Shown here: piece by piece, positions 38,578-47,332 of the stretch
Layout: each line of letters starts with the position of its first letter
How positions within the stretch are numbered: position 1 is the first letter of the stretch
Source of the DNA: PMG-095 sp049324695
Lineage (GTDB): Bacteria > Myxococcota_A > Polyangia > Polyangiales > Polyangiaceae
Reading direction: 5' to 3'
NCBI GenBank assembly: GCA_049324695.1
Contig: JBMOMJ010000067.1
Location: 62,001-126,000, forward strand
DNA length: 64,000 nucleotides
Translations under genes and position numbers: made by a program
The notes under the pieces: model-generated
The model's input: the letters and a program-made list of their open reading frames with translations, nothing else
Database searches by the model: none
Told to the model about the DNA's origin: nothing

Positions 38578-39705
38578 ATGTTAAACGCTCGAGCTTGGGT
38601 GACGTTGTGCGTCGTCGCGGGATCTGTCGGGTTGCTGTCGACCAGCTGCGGTAGCGATGAGCTAACTGGTAAGGGCGCGGGCGGTGGCGGCGTCATCGGC
38701 GGCGCGGCGGGCGCAGCGGGCGCGGCCGGTCGCGGCGGTGGTGGTGGGGCGGGCGGCACCGCCGGCGCCCCAGCAAAGAGTACGAATCTCGGGAAAGCCT
38801 GCGTCAACGATTCTGGTTGCGGCGCTGCTCCGGTGTATTGCTACACGGGCACCGACGTCCCGCAGGGTTTCTGCACGGCGGACTGCCTCGACGACTCGGA
38901 TTGCGAGAAGATTTCGTCGGGCTCGATGTGCGCCGGCCAGTTCTGCATCCAGGGCTGTGAAGTTGGCGCAGCTTCGCTCACGCAGAAGTGCCAAGGGCGC
39001 GATGACTTCACTTGCCAGCTCTTCGCGGTCGACGAGAGCGGTATCACTTGTGCCCGCGACGCTGACTGCGCGCCTGCAGGGCCCGCATACTTCTGCAGCT
39101 CGAAGCGCTGTTTAGCCACGGCGTGCCTGCCTACGTGCGCCAACGATGTCGAGTGCGGCGACGCTTATTGCAATCTGGGCAGCGGCTTCTGCGAGCAGGA
39201 AAAGCCCACAGGTCTTCCGCTCGGAACGGCTTGCGACGTCAACGCTCAGACGGATCCCTGCGCTGGCATTTGCATCGGTGATTCGGAAGGGACTTTCTCG
39301 CTCTGCAGCGGCTTCTGCAACCTGGGTTTGGCGACGGCTTGCGGTTGGGACGGCATTGGCAAGGCCGACGCTGCGTGCCTGTTCGGGCAAGCATTCAACA
39401 CATCGCCCGACGTGGGCGACGCGGGTTACTGCGCTCAGCTCTGCGATTGCTCTTCCGACTGCCGCAATCCGAAGTTCGGCTGCGTCGCGCTCTCCGCGAA
39501 CGAGGCCAAGGTCGTCGGTCGCCTCGGGTATTGCACGATCACGGACGCAAGCGACACGGTGCTCACCCAATGTCCCGCGGGCGGCAATGGGGCCGGCGGT
39601 GGTGGCGGTGAATCGGGCGCTCCACCCACGTCGTCGGGCGGCACTGGGAGTGGAGGCACGACCAGCAACGGCGGCAGCGCGGGCGCGGGCGGTTCAGGCG
39701 GCTGA
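38578..39705 (+). CDS. Cys-rich lipoprotein with Gly-rich ends (hypothetical)
   Basis: About 375 residues from ATG 38578, with GGAGGAG upstream. The signal ends LLSTSC. A Gly/Ala linker (about 30-60) leads to a domain with about 30 Cys in recurring C-x(4-8)-C-x(3-7)-C patterns (for example CFTADCLDDSDC-like units such as GFCTADCLDDSDCEK, then LPTCANDVECGD). The C-terminus again is a Gly/Ser/Thr run. This pattern is common among secreted myxobacterial proteins, with disulfide-knotted repeats on the surface. Function unknown. Confidence 0.8.
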   Translation: MLNARAWVTLCVVAGSVGLLSTSCGSDELTGKGAGGGGVIGGAAGAAGAAGRGGGGGAGGTAGAPAKSTNLGKACVNDSGCGAAPVYCYTGTDVPQGFCTADCLDDSDCEKISSGSMCAGQFCIQGCEVGAASLTQKCQGRDDFTCQLFAVDESGITCARDADCAPAGPAYFCSSKRCLATACLPTCANDVECGDAYCNLGSGFCEQEKPTGLPLGTACDVNAQTDPCAGICIGDSEGTFSLCSGFCNLGLATACGWDGIGKADAACLFGQAFNTSPDVGDAGYCAQLCDCSSDCRNPKFGCVALSANEAKVVGRLGYCTITDASDTVLTQCPAGGNGAGGGGGESGAPPTSSGGTGSGGTTSNGGSAGAGGSGG

Positions 39706-39708
39706 CGC

Positions 39709-40899
39709 TTACGGCTGAGGCGCATCCGGCGGTGGGCTCGAGCTAGGCTCCGAGCTCGCCGGCTCGGACGCGGACGGCACCGTGATCGGCGCCTGCACGG
39801 GTGGATGGCCGCAGCGCAGTGCCAACATGAATTGCGGCGGCACTGGCGTTGGCAGCGCTGGGAGGCGGCTCAGCGCTCCGCGCATGCACTCGCTCGCTTC
39901 GTGGTCCGGGAAACGACTCTCCACTTCTTTGCTTGCGATCACATTCCCTGCTGCGTTCACGTCCACTAGGAATGCGAGGCGCCCCCATAGCTTTGCGTCG
40001 CGCGCGAGCGCTTCGGCGCAGCATTGCGCGAGCTCCGCGGCGTTCGCAGCCAACGCGTTCCCGAGAGGCCCTGAGTTCCACCCCGGAGTGCCCGGCTCGT
40101 TGCGCGCGGGGAGCGGAGCGTCGCCGGGCCAAAACTTCACGCTCAAATCCACGTCGACTCGTCGCGCCGGTGGCTTGCGAAACGTGAGCGCTCCAGCAGC
40201 GCGCAACACGCAGTCGGCAGTCGCACGGCTCGGAATCTTGGCGGCGCGCAGGCGCGCTTGCACGACGCGCCCGCTCGCTGCGATGCGAAGGCGTACCTGA
40301 ACTTGACCGTTGAGCTCGGGTGTGTTGCGCAGGCTTTGCTCGAAGCAGGTGCGAAATGGCCAGTAGCCCATGTTGCGGGCCTCGGCGAGCAACGAAGGCA
40401 CCGTTGCGAAGTTGCTGCGTGATGCGCGTTCCGAAAGCGTGCGTCCAACGCCTTTCACATCCACCACGACTCGCGGCGCCGGGTGATAATTCGGTCGATT
40501 GCTGCGCAGCGCGGGATCGCTCGAACCGCCGTCGTTCCAGCGCGCGAGCTCCTCATCGAAAATCGAGGCGGCCATTTTCCCTGTTGGGCGAGCATGTTGG
40601 CCGGCTAGGTAGGGTGGTTCGATCTCGAATGCTGGCAACGGCGTCGAAGACGGTGGTTCCGGCGCAGCGGGCAGGGGAGCCGGCGGTTCGTTCGTCGCTT
40701 CGGTCGGCACGCTGGGTTCCGCTAGAGGAACGCTGGGCGTGCTTGCAGCCCCTGGCATGGAAGCGGTTGAGGTGGGCGCGGGTGTGGGCGAATGCGCGCT
40801 CGCTTGAGAGCGAGATGTAGGTGGCGCGCAATGCATCAAGACAGTCGAAAGCGCGAATACGGGGAAGCGCTGCACGCGCGGAGTATAGTCAGAAGCCAC
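39709..40899 (-). CDS. Protein with two TonB-C/AgmX-like repeats (hypothetical)
   Basis: A 396-residue secreted protein from GTG 40899. The signal is followed by a Pro/Ala/Thr-rich stretch to about residue 90. Two copies of a domain follow: one with GQVQVRLRIAASGRVVQARL and CVLRAAGALTFRKP, the other with GRLAFLVDVNAAGNVIASKE and CMRGALSRLPALP. This is the TonB-C/AgmX(PglI)-like pattern used in myxobacterial gliding and export proteins. Each copy has a paired Cys arrangement. It is divergent from the gene at 40997. Confidence 0.7.
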   Translation of the reverse strand: MASDYTPRVQRFPVFALSTVLMHCAPPTSRSQASAHSPTPAPTSTASMPGAASTPSVPLAEPSVPTEATNEPPAPLPAAPEPPSSTPLPAFEIEPPYLAGQHARPTGKMAASIFDEELARWNDGGSSDPALRSNRPNYHPAPRVVVDVKGVGRTLSERASRSNFATVPSLLAEARNMGYWPFRTCFEQSLRNTPELNGQVQVRLRIAASGRVVQARLRAAKIPSRATADCVLRAAGALTFRKPPARRVDVDLSVKFWPGDAPLPARNEPGTPGWNSGPLGNALAANAAELAQCCAEALARDAKLWGRLAFLVDVNAAGNVIASKEVESRFPDHEASECMRGALSRLPALPTPVPPQFMLALRCGHPPVQAPITVPSASEPASSEPSSSPPPDAPQP

Positions 40900-40996
40900 A
40901 ACGATACGCGCTTCTGCATTTCGATTGAACGCGGGAAAAAGCTCCCGTAAAACTCGCTGATTACGTCGGCACGGGTAATCCGACGAGGGAGCCTAC

Positions 40997-42487
40997 ATGA
41001 GCGAAGAACTGGCGCGGGACGCAGGCTTTACGCACGATCAGAATTTCGTTGGAGGCGAGGTGTCGGGTGCGCTCGGCCTCGGTCCGCTGGAAATTCAGTA
41101 CGAAAGCCTGTTCGCCGAGGCGCTCGAAGACGGCGTGATCACAGCGGAAGAGAGGGCTCGCTTGGAGCGCGCCGCCGACAACCTCGGGCTGGATCGCGCG
41201 CGCCTGGTACGCCTCGAGCAAGCCATGCTCCACGCTTGGCAGGCGCGTCACAAAGTCGAGATCATCGAGCACTACGAAGACACGCCACGCTCGCTCGCGC
41301 CGCTGAAGGTCGAAGCCGAGGGCGACGCGGGCCGCGCGCTGCTCTTGAAGCGCATCGAGCAGCTCGAGGGGCGGGTGCGCGATTTGGAGGCGGAGCTGCG
41401 GCGCGCCCAAGCCGCAGTCAACGTCGAGGTCGATCTCAGCGCCGTCGAATCCGCCGCCGAGGCAGCCAGCGAAGATCCCGAAGCGGTCTGGCGTCGCATC
41501 CGGCGCGATCCAACCAGCGTGGATGCTCTGCACCAGTTGTTCGCAATTTATTGGGCACGCGCGGACGTGGATCGTTCGTTCTGTGTGGCTCAAGCGTTAG
41601 CGCTGTTGGAGGCCGCCACACCTGAAGAACGCGCAGTTTACGAGACTCACCGGGCTCACACGCTGATCGCGCCGCGCAGCGGGATCTCTCAGGCCGCGTG
41701 GCACGATCTGTTGTTTCATCCGGAGGAAGAAATTCTCACCGGCCAAATCTTCGCGACGATCGCACCGGCTGTGTTGGTCGGCCGGGTTACGGCCTTGCGC
41801 CGCGATAAGAAGCTGCACCAGCCGCCCGCCGACTCTCGCCAAGACGTGCAGAAGTCGACACTCACGGCCGTGCGCGCTTTGCCTTGGGCGGCGGCAATTC
41901 TCGGCGTGCAGGCGCCGCCAATCTTCGCTGAAAAGGAGCGCGAGTGCGGCTACGAGCACATTCCGGGGGTGCCTCCCTTCACGATCGTCGGCAAGGGCGT
42001 GCTCAGCGGGCGCACGCAGCTCGAGCACGCCTTCCTCGCGGGTCGCCATCTCGCGATGTATCGCGCCGAGCACTACATCAAGACGCTGTTTCACGCCGTT
42101 CAAGATCTCGAGGATCTGTTTCTTGCCGCGCTCACGATTGGCAGCCCGGGACTACCCATCGCCGATGACATGAAGCGCCGCGTGCAGCCGATCGCAGATG
42201 CGATCGCGCCGATGCTCGAGCCCCCTCAGATCGACACACTGCGCGGTTGCTTCCTGCGGTTCGTGGAAGAGGGCGGCCGCACGAACTTGCTCCGCTGGGC
42301 CACCGCGGTCGACAAGACGGCGTGTCGCGCGGGATTGGTGTTGAGCAATGATCTTCTGACTGCCAGCCGCATTCTGCAGGCGGAGGAAAATGGGCTGGGG
42401 GATCTCAGCAAGGACCTTGTGTGCTTCGTCACCAGCGAGCGCTACTTCCGCCTACGTCGCCAGCTAGGGATCGCGATCCAGGTGTGA
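40997..42487 (+). CDS. Large helical hypothetical protein
   Basis: A 496-residue soluble protein. Its N-terminal 40 to 75 region (ALEDGVITAEERARLERAAD, then LGLDRARLVRLEQAML) looks like a TerB-type helical unit. A coiled coil follows (about 110-140, RIEQLEGRVRDLEAELRRAQ). The rest is helical with no recognised signature; EQLEHAFLAGRHLAMY-like and RTNLLRWATAVDKTACRAGL segments are conserved-looking. It is probably a cytoplasmic scaffold or sensor. Function unknown. Confidence 0.65.
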   Translation: MSEELARDAGFTHDQNFVGGEVSGALGLGPLEIQYESLFAEALEDGVITAEERARLERAADNLGLDRARLVRLEQAMLHAWQARHKVEIIEHYEDTPRSLAPLKVEAEGDAGRALLLKRIEQLEGRVRDLEAELRRAQAAVNVEVDLSAVESAAEAASEDPEAVWRRIRRDPTSVDALHQLFAIYWARADVDRSFCVAQALALLEAATPEERAVYETHRAHTLIAPRSGISQAAWHDLLFHPEEEILTGQIFATIAPAVLVGRVTALRRDKKLHQPPADSRQDVQKSTLTAVRALPWAAAILGVQAPPIFAEKERECGYEHIPGVPPFTIVGKGVLSGRTQLEHAFLAGRHLAMYRAEHYIKTLFHAVQDLEDLFLAALTIGSPGLPIADDMKRRVQPIADAIAPMLEPPQIDTLRGCFLRFVEEGGRTNLLRWATAVDKTACRAGLVLSNDLLTASRILQAEENGLGDLSKDLVCFVTSERYFRLRRQLGIAIQV

Positions 42488-42667
42488 CACTTTCGCGTGA
42501 CGCGTCAGCGCTTTGACTCGCGTATCATGCTCAGGATTGACGTGGTGTCGCGGCGAGCGGCGTGGGCACAGTTGAGGCAAGCCTGCGTCATGGTTGCGAG
42601 TTTCGACATGGCCGCTCTCGTTTAACAACGTGCATTTCCCGCAAAGCTGTAGCCGCGGCAATGTCAT
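42464..42667 (-). CDS. Doubtful small Cys-containing ORF
   Basis: The minus-strand reading from ATG 42667 gives 67 residues with LCGKCTLLNESGHVETRN and QLCPRRSPRHHV. A second frame gives MTQACLNCAHAARRDTTS. Either could be a tiny zinc- or haem-type protein, or neither is real. The first overlaps the end of the gene at 40997 by 24 bp. It is listed because the 214-bp gap otherwise holds nothing. Confidence 0.25.
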   Translation of the reverse strand: MTLPRLQLCGKCTLLNESGHVETRNHDAGLPQLCPRRSPRHHVNPEHDTRVKALTRHAKVSHLDRDP

Positions 42668-42701
42668 CTGCTCGGCACGGGTCTCGCATCATTGATTTCG
42701 C

Positions 42702-43040
42702 ATGAGCGATTCACGTGTGTGTTCGGCAGAGTCTCGCCAGTCTCCACTGGTTACCGAAAGACTCGAGCAGGCACGCCGTCGGCGGTCCAAAGGCGATCAC
42801 CGTCGGGCGCTCGTTCTTTTGCGTGAGGCCTGCTGTCTCGCAGTTGACGATCCCGTGCTGTGGACCCTCTTTGGTGTCCAATGCTGGCGCAGCAATCGTC
42901 GCGATGAAGGCCGCCAGGCGCTGCGCCAAGCCTTGTGGTTGCGCGAACGCATGCGAGACGAGCCTCGCGCGCACGTGCTCCGCGCCTTATTGCTCGCGAT
43001 GGAATCTGCGTGTGCCCAACACAGCGTCCGCGCAGCGTGA
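42702..43040 (+). CDS. Small TPR-like protein (hypothetical)
   Basis: A 112-residue protein with an Arg-rich N-terminus and helix pairs like KGDHRRALVLLREACCLAVD and WTLFGVQCWRSNRRDEGRQA that have TPR spacing (about two repeats). It has no signal peptide. The start is the ATG at 42702; the ribosome site is weak. Function unknown. Confidence 0.5.
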   Translation: MSDSRVCSAESRQSPLVTERLEQARRRRSKGDHRRALVLLREACCLAVDDPVLWTLFGVQCWRSNRRDEGRQALRQALWLRERMRDEPRAHVLRALLLAMESACAQHSVRAA

Positions 43041-43507
43041 ACATACGAAACAGCACTTACGCACCACACGCCCCTATCTATCGTGCTTCGTTGATCACGG
43101 CTGCGAAAAAACGTGGGCGTCAACGACGGAAAACTCGCGCTTCCGCAAGTTCACAACATTCAATTGCCACCCCGCCCTAGGGGTCAAGCTGGCGGGGTTT
43201 GGGTTGGGATAGGACAGCGAGCTGACCCACCGTGCGGGTGACACGGCGACGGGGTGGCTCCGGCAGGCTAAGACCGGGATTCTCCGCCCCTCAATCAACC
43301 ATCGGATTGCCCGATCAACTCGATGGGATTGTGTGGCGAAGGTCGCCAGAGCACGCCCAACCATGACCCGACGGGGTTGCCGTCGTCGCGCGCAAGCAGA
43401 GTCAGCGCGCAGCGCGAACGGACGCGCCGACGACGGACCCGCAGCGCGCTTCTTGCCTATCACGCCGCTCGCTCGCGACGCGCAGAACCAGCGATTCGCG
43501 ACAGGGG
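43041..43507. other. Intergenic region, no gene recognised
   Basis: About 467 bp without a convincing reading frame; the ORFs that cross it are rich in Arg and Ala in mutually shifted frames. One hairpin, ACCCCGCC (43169-43176) pairing GGCGGGGT (43191-43198), followed by a short T/G run, could be the terminator of the TPR-like gene. No known RNA family was recognised. Confidence 0.4.
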
Positions 43508-43768
43508 TTACGCTACCGGTGCGGCGACTTCCCGATACGCGAGCGCACTCGCATCAAACGAGCGCAGCACATTGCGGGTGCAGAAGGGACATGCCCAACC
43601 AATGTCGAAGCGCGTGCGCTCGGGACCGATCACGTTCGCCGGTGCCAACTCTTCGCGGCCGCGGCGAGGGTCTCGCGCCCAACCGCGGAGCACCACACGA
43701 CGTTCGTCGAGTTCGGCGCCGAGGCGCGCCTGGCATTCACACGGAGAATTCACGACGGCTGTTTTCAT
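43508..43768 (-). CDS. Small zinc-ribbon-like protein (hypothetical)
   Basis: An 86-residue protein from ATG 43768 with four Cys as NSPCECQ and GWACPFC, a CxC...CxxC pattern that fits a zinc ribbon. An extension to 43840 would add 24 residues. The remainder is Arg/Ala-rich with RVVLRGWARDPRRGREELAP. No Shine-Dalgarno was found. It lies about 60 bp (or 134 bp) from the divergent tRNA-Gly. Confidence 0.55.
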   Translation of the reverse strand: MKTAVVNSPCECQARLGAELDERRVVLRGWARDPRRGREELAPANVIGPERTRFDIGWACPFCTRNVLRSFDASALAYREVAAPVA

Positions 43769-43901
43769 GGCAAGGAGGGCGGGCCCAAAGGCTTCGCCGC
43801 GACACGAATAACGGCTGCCGGTACGCCCGGTCAAGCCCATCCGGCAACCTGCGACGGGGCCTTCCCTGGGCGGATGCCCCGTGCTACACGCTCAAGGCAC
43901 T

Positions 43902-43977
43902 GCGGGACTAGCTCAGTTGGTAGAGCACGAGCTTCCCAAGCTCGGGGTCGCGAGTTCGAGCCTCGTGTCCCGCTCCA
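43902..43977 (+). tRNA. tRNA-Gly (anticodon CCC)
   Basis: A 76-base cloverleaf: acceptor GCGGGAC pairing GTCCCGC, D-arm TAGCTCAG..GGTAGAGC, anticodon stem CGAGC/GCTCG around TTCCCAA (anticodon CCC), and T-arm AGTTCGAGCCT. CCA is encoded at 43975-43977. A weak promoter may exist as TTCCCT (43862) and TACACG (43885) with 17-bp spacing. A GGGGG/CCCCC hairpin about 17 bp downstream may terminate it. Confidence 0.96.
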
Positions 43978-44180
43978 AAATAGGCAGCTTCGAGGGGGAT
44001 GACGCCCCCAAGCACCTGCCGTGCGGTCGTCGAGAGAGCGAGTCGCGACCGCCGCACGCCTCCGCCGCAGCAGGCGCCATCGAGTCCCGGAGCAAGCGCA
44101 AGGTGATGAACGCCTGGATCGGTAGGCGCTGCTTGAGTCGATTTTGCGCACCTAGTTCGGTCGCTGACCGATGAGAGGGC

Positions 44181-45058
44181 GTGTCAGCCCATCGTTTGCT
44201 CGATCCGAGGCTCGACCTGGTCTTCAAGATGCTGCTCGCCCGACCCGAGAATCATCCGCTGTTGATCTCGTTTCTCCGAGCCGTGCTGGGACTTCCGATC
44301 ACGTTCGTGGAAGTCATCGAGTCAGAGTTGCCCAAAGAAACGGTCGACGACAAGGGCGTGGTTCTGGATATTCGCGCGCGTCTTGCGGACGGAAGCCAGG
44401 TCGACGTCGAGATGCAGTCTCAAGCGCGTCGGGCCCGCCGTGAACGCGCTCTCTATCACTGGAGCCGGATGTTCTCGAGCCAGCTCGTGCGCGGCGGACA
44501 ATATGACAACCTGTGTAACTGCTACGTGATCTTCATTTTTGATTTCGTGGAGTTTTGCAACTGAACGCTTCCACACCACCTTCCGGGTGCGCGAAATCGA
44601 GGAAAACCTCGAGTTGTGTCCCCATCTCGAGCTCCACTTCGTCGAGCTTCCGAAGCTTGCCCGTGCGCCGATTCAAAAGCGAGCGCCTCCTGCGTGGTTG
44701 GGCTAGATTTCTCACGGCTTCGAACGAAGCTGTGCTCGAGGAACTGGCCATGACAGATCCAATCTTTCGCCAAGCAAAGACCGCCCTACAGGCTCTGAGT
44801 GCCGACACCAAAGCTCGGATCATGGCGGACCGCCGCGAAGCGGAGCTCCTGTTTCGAAATTACGAGGTAAACCTCGTTCGGCGCGAGGGCGAGCTCAAAG
44901 GACGCGCGGACATGCTGGTGGAACAGCTGACTGAGCGCTTCGGTGAGTTGCCTGCCGGCGTGCGTGAGCGGGTGCAGGGCGCAAACGTGGATGAGCTTCG
45001 CGCGTGGACGAGCCGCGTGCTCACCGCTGCTTCGCTCGACGCGGTATTCGCTGGCTAG
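44181..45058 (+). pseudogene. Rpn-family nuclease/transposase-like gene broken by two +1 frameshifts
   Basis: The start (GTG 44181) reads DPRLDLVFKMLLARPENH and later VVLDIRARLADGSQVDVEMQ, the PD-(D/E)XK core of Rpn proteins. The frame breaks near 44550-44565. Dropping one T from the GTTTTG run continues into ERFHTTFRVREIEENLEL. It breaks again near 44699, where dropping one T from GGTTGGG rejoins WARFLTASNEAVLEELAM and DTKARIMADRREAELLFRN. With both repairs the frame is open to 45058, about 291 residues, normal for the family. It is either an inactive copy or holds two sequencing errors. Confidence 0.8.
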
Positions 45059-45086
45059 TCCATCTTTGGCGCGACGCTGGGACGGG

Positions 45087-47120
45087 TCAGCTCGCAAGCC
45101 TGTCGAAGTATGACTTGAGCTCGCGGCGGAAGGTTTGAGCTAGAGCGTTGATTACGGCTTCCGTGCTCGGCGTTTCGGGGTTTTGGTGTCGACGCGAGCC
45201 GGCCGCGAATGTGAGGGTGAGCAAGCGTTCGAGGAGAGCTAGGTCGACTTCGCGAAGTAGTTCGCAGCGGCGCTGCATGAGCGTGACGAGGGCTGGCGAG
45301 AGGCTTCCGCTGAAATCGAATTCCGAGGACAAACGTTGCGCGTCGGCGCGCACGCGCGCTGCGGTGGGTTCTGCAGCGAGGCGTTGCCAAGCGTTCGGAG
45401 CTAGGAGCTCGTACGCAACTGGCAGATTTTCTTCGAGCAACAGCATGTGCGCGTGCTCATCAGAGAAAAGCTTGAGCGCGAGCTGGCCGCCGAGTGCATG
45501 GTCGTATTGCATCTTGCTTGATTGGTAACAACGGATGAGCGTGCAAACCAGCTGATACAACTGGCTCTCGAACGGACCCTGGTCGGCGACGACTCTGCCG
45601 ATCACGCAACGCTCGAGTTGTGCTCGCACGAACGGCGCGTCGTGCAGCACCTGTTGCCAGAACAGTGACGTTACATCTTGCCCGGCGTACGCCTTGAGGA
45701 TCGACGCGCCGCCAGGGTGTTTGTGGAGGTACGCGCTCACATCGTGCACATGCGCGTCGATGATCAGCCATAGGTCGTCGTCGCGAAAGTGGCGAGCAAC
45801 CTCGAGCCGCGTATAGGCTGGTAGCGAGCGGTCGGGTAGTCGTGAGTCGACTCGTCGCTCGGAGTGCTTCGGCGACGCAGTGTGATTTGCTGCGAAGGGA
45901 CAGCGCGCTGAGCCGCGTTCGATACGGGATTCGTGCAGTTCGGCGCTCGCGTGAACCCACGTCTGTTCGCCGAAATACCGTTCGTCACCGCTCACGGATG
46001 CATTGCGACCAGTGATGGTCGAGACACACAAGTAGTTGAACACCTTGGAAGCGTGGCGTCCCAACCAGCCGCGCTCGCCACAGTAGGCGCCTGCCACCGC
46101 TGCGAGCGCTTCGGTAACCTTTGCGCTTGGGCGCTCGCTCGCGTAACGCGGTACCTGCAGCGCGGCCACGTGGTCTGCGAAGTCGCGCACCGGGCGCGGA
46201 ATGAAGTATCGCACGTGGTTCCACACGAATTGACCGTAGCGAGACTCGTAACTCGTGCGACCCAGCAGCCGATCGAGCACGTAGAGCATCGGAGCGCAGG
46301 CGCCGCTGGTGGCACCCTGCGGCGTGCCCTCGGGCGGTACACCTAGGATCGCCGCCGTTTTGGACCACAGCACGGGATCGCAGCAAACGCGGCTGCCGGT
46401 ACGTGCACCGATTTTCTGCCAAACCGCCGTCGCCCGCTCCAGCCCGACAACCACGCTCGCGAGCGCGTGCACAATCGCATCGTCATCCTGCCGCTCGAGC
46501 GCAGTTTCGATCTCGCACACCGCGCTCACGAGCGGGGCCAGGTGAAAGTGCATCTCCACGAACGACATGTAGAACACGCGTTCCGCCTCATTCTCGAAGG
46601 AGGGCACCAGTACCTCCATGTTCTCGATGATGAGCGGCGCCGTCTGAGCGAGTCCAGGTCGAAGTCGGTAGTTTGCCAAAAACAAATCATAGAAGTTCTG
46701 AAACGGCCGCTCCGGTTCGTGTCGGCCGAGCCGGCGCACCACGCTGCGCCACGGTACCAGCAGAGCACGCGGTAGCTCGTTTGGAATCTGCGTCGTGCGT
46801 TGCGGGTAGAAACGCGGAATTCCAAAGCGCCAGTAGGCGTGCGCCAATGCGGACAACACCACCGCTGCGCGCGTTAGTTCGGCGTTCGGCAAATCTCCGT
46901 CTTCGGCAGCCAAGGACGGGGCGCGTTCCAGTACGGTTTGGGTCCGATTGCTCACGAACAAGCGCGGAAGATCGTCCGCAAGCTCGTCCCAGATGGCGTG
47001 ACTCGAGACGAGCGAAGATGCCGTTGGCGCTCTCGGAATGAACCCGCGTTCGCGTGAGACTCGCCCTTCCAGAGGCGGCGTGCGCGCCTGAGCCTCGAGG
47101 AAAAGTTGGACATTCCCCAA
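45087..47120 (-). CDS. Indoleamine 2,3-dioxygenase-like protein fused to a cytochrome b5 domain
   Basis: A 677-residue soluble protein. The start is TTG 47120, with GGAGGA about 8 nt before it. Residues about 75-375 follow the IDO fold in order: NFYDLFLANY (142-150), ENMEVLVPSF, FYMSFVEMHFH, SGACAPMLYVLDRLLG (272-287), WNHVRYFIPRPVRDF and RHASKVFNYL, whose His356 matches the proximal haem ligand of IDO. Residues about 435-512 are a cytochrome b5 domain with HKHPGG (His468) and a second ligand His493. The last 160 residues are helical and unassigned. The substrate-contact Arg and Phe of human IDO are not obvious, so the substrate may not be tryptophan. There is no kynurenine-pathway gene nearby. 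Confidence 0.75.
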   Translation of the reverse strand: MGNVQLFLEAQARTPPLEGRVSRERGFIPRAPTASSLVSSHAIWDELADDLPRLFVSNRTQTVLERAPSLAAEDGDLPNAELTRAAVVLSALAHAYWRFGIPRFYPQRTTQIPNELPRALLVPWRSVVRRLGRHEPERPFQNFYDLFLANYRLRPGLAQTAPLIIENMEVLVPSFENEAERVFYMSFVEMHFHLAPLVSAVCEIETALERQDDDAIVHALASVVVGLERATAVWQKIGARTGSRVCCDPVLWSKTAAILGVPPEGTPQGATSGACAPMLYVLDRLLGRTSYESRYGQFVWNHVRYFIPRPVRDFADHVAALQVPRYASERPSAKVTEALAAVAGAYCGERGWLGRHASKVFNYLCVSTITGRNASVSGDERYFGEQTWVHASAELHESRIERGSARCPFAANHTASPKHSERRVDSRLPDRSLPAYTRLEVARHFRDDDLWLIIDAHVHDVSAYLHKHPGGASILKAYAGQDVTSLFWQQVLHDAPFVRAQLERCVIGRVVADQGPFESQLYQLVCTLIRCYQSSKMQYDHALGGQLALKLFSDEHAHMLLLEENLPVAYELLAPNAWQRLAAEPTAARVRADAQRLSSEFDFSGSLSPALVTLMQRRCELLREVDLALLERLLTLTFAAGSRRHQNPETPSTEAVINALAQTFRRELKSYFDRLAS

Positions 47121-47332
47121 ATCTGGAATCCTCCGCAGAAGTGCTCACACATGCGCCCGCTGGAGCTCGAAACCCTGCGGACGTGCACTCCGAGTTGCGC
47201 TTCAGTTCCTAACGCGCGCTCCACACCGACGTCTTGTACGTGGGTGCGTTGGCACTTCTGCGCGCCCGCAAATCGGTGGGATGCGTGCGAGCGCGCGAGA
47301 TGAACGGAGAGGCTTACGCTGCGTTCACGCGG

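Noticed and set aside
43323..43911. Two overlapping plus-strand frames of about 160-190 residues
   Set aside because: They are very Arg/Ala-rich in shifted frames and overlap the zinc-ribbon gene and the tRNA-Gly; no start site or motif.
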